A model generated the notes under the pieces. The model saw only the letters and a list, made by a program, of their open reading frames with translations, did not search any database and had not been told where the DNA came from. The position numbers were made by a program, and so were the translations under genes. Shown one piece after another: positions 61,647 to 64,000 of a DNA stretch of 64,000 nt. Each line of letters begins with the position of its first letter. Position 1 is the stretch's first letter. The stretch is from the NCBI GenBank assembly GCA_029556545.1, contig JAKQEQ010000098.1, positions 20,998 to 84,997 on the forward strand. The letters run 5' to 3'. Source of the DNA: Candidatus Hydrogenedentota bacterium. Its GTDB lineage: Bacteria; Hydrogenedentota; Hydrogenedentia; Hydrogenedentales; JAGMZX01.

Positions 61647-64000
61647 ATGTATCGAAGACGCCTTGTAATTAGCGCAGTTGTTGTGGGATTGGTAGTGCTG
61701 ATCGGCGCGACCTCTGCTCAAGCGGGCATCCCCCGCGTGTTGCTGGTCGGCGACAGTTGGACCGGCTTCCTCTGGAAAGACCGCATCGTGCGCGACGTGT
61801 TCCGCGCGACCGGGCTGGGCCTGTTCGAGGAAGAGGGTCGGATCACGGCGATTGGCGGCATGCCGGCGGCGATTCTGGCTTCGCAGCCCATGCAGGACCT
61901 GGTGCGCGCCGTCTTGCTCGCCTATCCCACGATTGATACGGTGCACCTCAGCACGGGCGGCATTGATCTGCTGGCGACGTATCACACCAGCCAGACCGCC
62001 GCGCAGCGGGCGGAGATATGGGCCCGGATCAAGCGGGATACACAGACGGTCGTGAACAACATACTGAGCGTGCGCCCCAATATCCGGGTGCTGATTGTGG
62101 ATTACGACTATCTCAACCTGTTTGAATCCGTGTTTGGCATCGGCCAATACGGGTCGAGCGACGAAATGGTGCTCTTCTGGGCGTTTCTCGGCTTTCCCGC
62201 GCCGAGTCAGATCAACGGGGCCTTCATCGAACTGGGCCGCGAGAAACTCGACATCGCCCGCAATACGCGGCGTTGCGAGTATATTCAGAATTTCGGCCTG
62301 ATGCAGTTCTGCTTCGGCTATCCGTCCATCTGGTTGTTGCCGGGCACGGTCCCCTTCCCCGGAACGGCGGCCACGGACTACTGGCCCATGCCCGGCGGCT
62401 ACCCGGCCTACCCGACCCCGCCCGAGGCCATGAACCGCTCCGGCTGGAAGGTGGACGGCATCCACCTGAGCCCGACGGGCTACAAGTATCTCGTCCTGAA
62501 CTGCGTGCAGCAGTACTATCTTGACTGGATGTTGAATCCGCTGGTGCCGGACACCACGCCGCCGGAAGTCAGCGCAATTGCGATCAAGGACGAGAGCCCG
62601 ACCAACGCCGCCACCGTGTCGTTCCTCGTGACGTTCAACGAGCCCGTGGTCGGTGTCGACGCGACCGATTTCGCCGTGGACGCGGATCGCGGTCTCGCCG
62701 GCTCGCGCGTTATCGACGCCAAGGGATCGGGCACGACTTATACGGTCACTGTCGAGACCGGCGCGGGCGAGGGTGGCCTTGGCATTATGGTGCTGGACGA
62801 GGCCACCATCTGGGACGACTGGGACAACCGCATCAGCGGCGCGGGCGCCTTTACCGACGGCGAGCGGTACTACATTGACAAGGTTGCGCCCCGGTTCAAC
62901 ATTTCCGCGGACGCGGCCTGTCCCACGGATACGAATCCGTATAAAGTCTACGTACAGGCCAACGAGGCAGTATACGGATTCGGCGTTTCCGATGTGAGCA
63001 CCAAGAATGGCGGTATCGCGTATTTCGCGGGCATCGGCGCGAACTACAGCTTCGATCTGATTTCCTTCGAGCCGGGCGAGGTCCGCGTTTGGGTGCCTGC
63101 CGGCGTTGCGCAAGACGCGGTCGGCAACTGGAACGAAGAGTCAGAGCCTTTCGTTTGCACCTATACGGGGCCCGGTATCAGCAATCCGCTCACCCTCTAC
63201 ATCAGCGACGGATCGGACGGGAAGCTCCGTCTGGCGGAAGGCCATCTCGTCATCGACACCGACGCGCTGACGATGAGCGGCGCGTTTGAGGCGACGGGCC
63301 GCAACGAATTCGGCGTTTGCGTCTTTGACTTCCAAAGCATCGACATCGGCGGCGGTGTGACGATCGAGGTCAAAGGACAGCGCCCGTTGGCCATCGCGTC
63401 TCGCACCAATATCCTGTGGGGTGCTTCGCTGGATGTGTCGGCGGCCGTAGCAGGTCGCGCCGGCGGCGGTTTCGGCGGCGCGGGCGGCGTGGGCGGTTTC
63501 GGTGGCGCGGGCGGTGGCGGCGGTTCCGGGGGTATCGGCGGCATGGGCGGCGACAGCGGCTGGGCCGGTCCCGGCTATCCGCCCAGTCCGGGTGCTCCCG
63601 GCGGGGCCGGCGCGGCGGGCGACCCCGGCGCCGCGAGTTTCCTCGGCGCCGCAGGGCAGGCGGGCGTGCGCGGCGAGGCCGGGAGCAAAGGATGGGGACT
63701 GTCGGCCGGTAATGGCGCAGGCGGTCTTGGCGGCGCGGGTGGCGCGCCGCAAGGCGCCGTAACGGGTGGCGACGGCGGCGGCGGCGGCGATGGCGGCGGC
63801 GGCGGCGCGGCAGGCGCATTTGGCAACGGCCAGCGCGGTGAGGCCGGCACGGTCGGCGGCGGCGGCGAGGACGGGCCCTTGGGGGGCGGCGGCGCGGCGG
63901 GCGCGCTTGGCGGCGGCGGCGGCGACGCTACCTTTGTCTTTGATCCGAACACCCTGGCCTTAGCGGCGGGTAGTGGCGGCGGCGGTGGGGGTGGGGGTGG
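61647..64000 (+). CDS. Secreted SGNH-hydrolase-like protein with Ig-like domain and glycine-rich tail (partial, continues past the right edge)
   Basis: At least 784 residues, open to the window end. Signal peptide MYRRRLVISAVVVGLVVLIG ends at SAQA. Residues about 28-295 look like an SGNH/GDSL hydrolase: VLLVGDSWTGFLW holds the block I Ser, and DGIHLSPTGYKYL holds the final Asp-X2-His. A SwmB/Ig-like module follows (VSFLVTFNEPVVGVDATDFA), related to one in the PA14 protein at 39456. From about residue 600 the sequence is almost all glycine and alanine with small-residue repeats (GGAGGVGGFGGAGGGGG), like PE_PGRS or spidroin-type tails. The ATG is preceded by GAGGGTGGG. It is an unusual union of an esterase-like head and a surface tail. 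Confidence 0.82.
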   Translation, partial: MYRRRLVISAVVVGLVVLIGATSAQAGIPRVLLVGDSWTGFLWKDRIVRDVFRATGLGLFEEEGRITAIGGMPAAILASQPMQDLVRAVLLAYPTIDTVHLSTGGIDLLATYHTSQTAAQRAEIWARIKRDTQTVVNNILSVRPNIRVLIVDYDYLNLFESVFGIGQYGSSDEMVLFWAFLGFPAPSQINGAFIELGREKLDIARNTRRCEYIQNFGLMQFCFGYPSIWLLPGTVPFPGTAATDYWPMPGGYPAYPTPPEAMNRSGWKVDGIHLSPTGYKYLVLNCVQQYYLDWMLNPLVPDTTPPEVSAIAIKDESPTNAATVSFLVTFNEPVVGVDATDFAVDADRGLAGSRVIDAKGSGTTYTVTVETGAGEGGLGIMVLDEATIWDDWDNRISGAGAFTDGERYYIDKVAPRFNISADAACPTDTNPYKVYVQANEAVYGFGVSDVSTKNGGIAYFAGIGANYSFDLISFEPGEVRVWVPAGVAQDAVGNWNEESEPFVCTYTGPGISNPLTLYISDGSDGKLRLAEGHLVIDTDALTMSGAFEATGRNEFGVCVFDFQSIDIGGGVTIEVKGQRPLAIASRTNILWGASLDVSAAVAGRAGGGFGGAGGVGGFGGAGGGGGSGGIGGMGGDSGWAGPGYPPSPGAPGGAGAAGDPGAASFLGAAGQAGVRGEAGSKGWGLSAGNGAGGLGGAGGAPQGAVTGGDGGGGGDGGGGGAAGAFGNGQRGEAGTVGGGGEDGPLGGGGAAGALGGGGGDATFVFDPNTLALAAGSGGGGGGGG

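Noticed and set aside
1..64000. tRNA, rRNA, integrase or insertion-sequence transposase genes
   Set aside because: I looked for CCA-ended cloverleaf-like arms, conserved rRNA stretches and DDE or tyrosine-recombinase motifs and recognised none; a dedicated RNA search would be needed to exclude small RNAs.

Overview
The window is a 64 kb, high-GC bacterial fragment. It combines Alternative Complex III, a Thermus-like nitrate reductase cluster, a molybdopterin cofactor operon, Tat-exported Fe-S aldo/keto reductases, unclassified glycosidase-like proteins, FG-GAP and DUF4091-type proteins, and surface proteins with poly(Glu-Gly) linkers, PA14 domains and glycine-rich tails. This mix suggests an uncultured bacterium near the Hydrogenedentota / Planctomycetota / Lentisphaerota. 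That placement is inference from gene content only; no rRNA or ribosomal protein gene is present.

Region 1 (1-17.6 kb, minus strand) reads as one long operon: an Rrf2-type regulator, a diheme cytochrome c (narC-like), narG-narH-narJ-narI, two NarK transporters, then actA-actB-actC-actD-actE-actF (actF runs off the left edge). Nitrate uptake and reduction and quinol:cytochrome c oxidoreduction therefore appear to be co-transcribed. Region 2 (17.7-22.7 kb, plus strand) is the divergent Moco operon: moaA, moaD, a fused moaE-moeA, mobB and moeB-rhodanese. It would supply the cofactor for NarG. The 170 bp between the two operons holds three copies of a TGGAY-N6-RTCCA palindrome placed on both promoters, a convincing shared operator for the Rrf2 protein.

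Region 3 (22.8-28 kb) has a glycosidase-like secreted protein, a DUF2281/PemK-type toxin-antitoxin pair and an FG-GAP repeat protein. Region 4 (28.3-35.9 kb) is a second probable redox operon: a DUF6599-like membrane-anchored protein, a Tat-exported DUF362 protein, a fused NapH-NapG-like membrane/periplasmic polyferredoxin, and three tandem Tat-exported aldo/keto reductases with C-terminal cysteine clusters. Together they look like a conduit carrying electrons through the membrane to exported oxidoreductases. This is the best candidate for an undescribed system here.

Region 5 (36-46.5 kb) has two giant surface proteins (InlB-type repeats + poly-EG + dockerin-like tail; PA14 + Ig-like repeats + C-terminal sorting-like signal), a nitronate monooxygenase-type flavoprotein and a MNT/HEPN toxin-antitoxin pair. 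Region 6 (46.5-61.3 kb) is a carbohydrate-oriented block: a DUF4091 protein, several TIM-barrel-like secreted proteins, a GntR-type sugar regulator and a Gfo/Idh/MocA oxidoreductase. Region 7 (61.6 kb to the right edge) starts an SGNH-hydrolase-like protein with a long glycine-rich tail.

Small palindromic repeats of at least three families are scattered through the window. Unusually, several lie inside coding sequences (actB twice, the moaE-moeA junction, the moeA tail, the FG-GAP/DUF4091 gene), and one lies between two copies of the moaD 5' end. They appear to have reshaped genes in this lineage.
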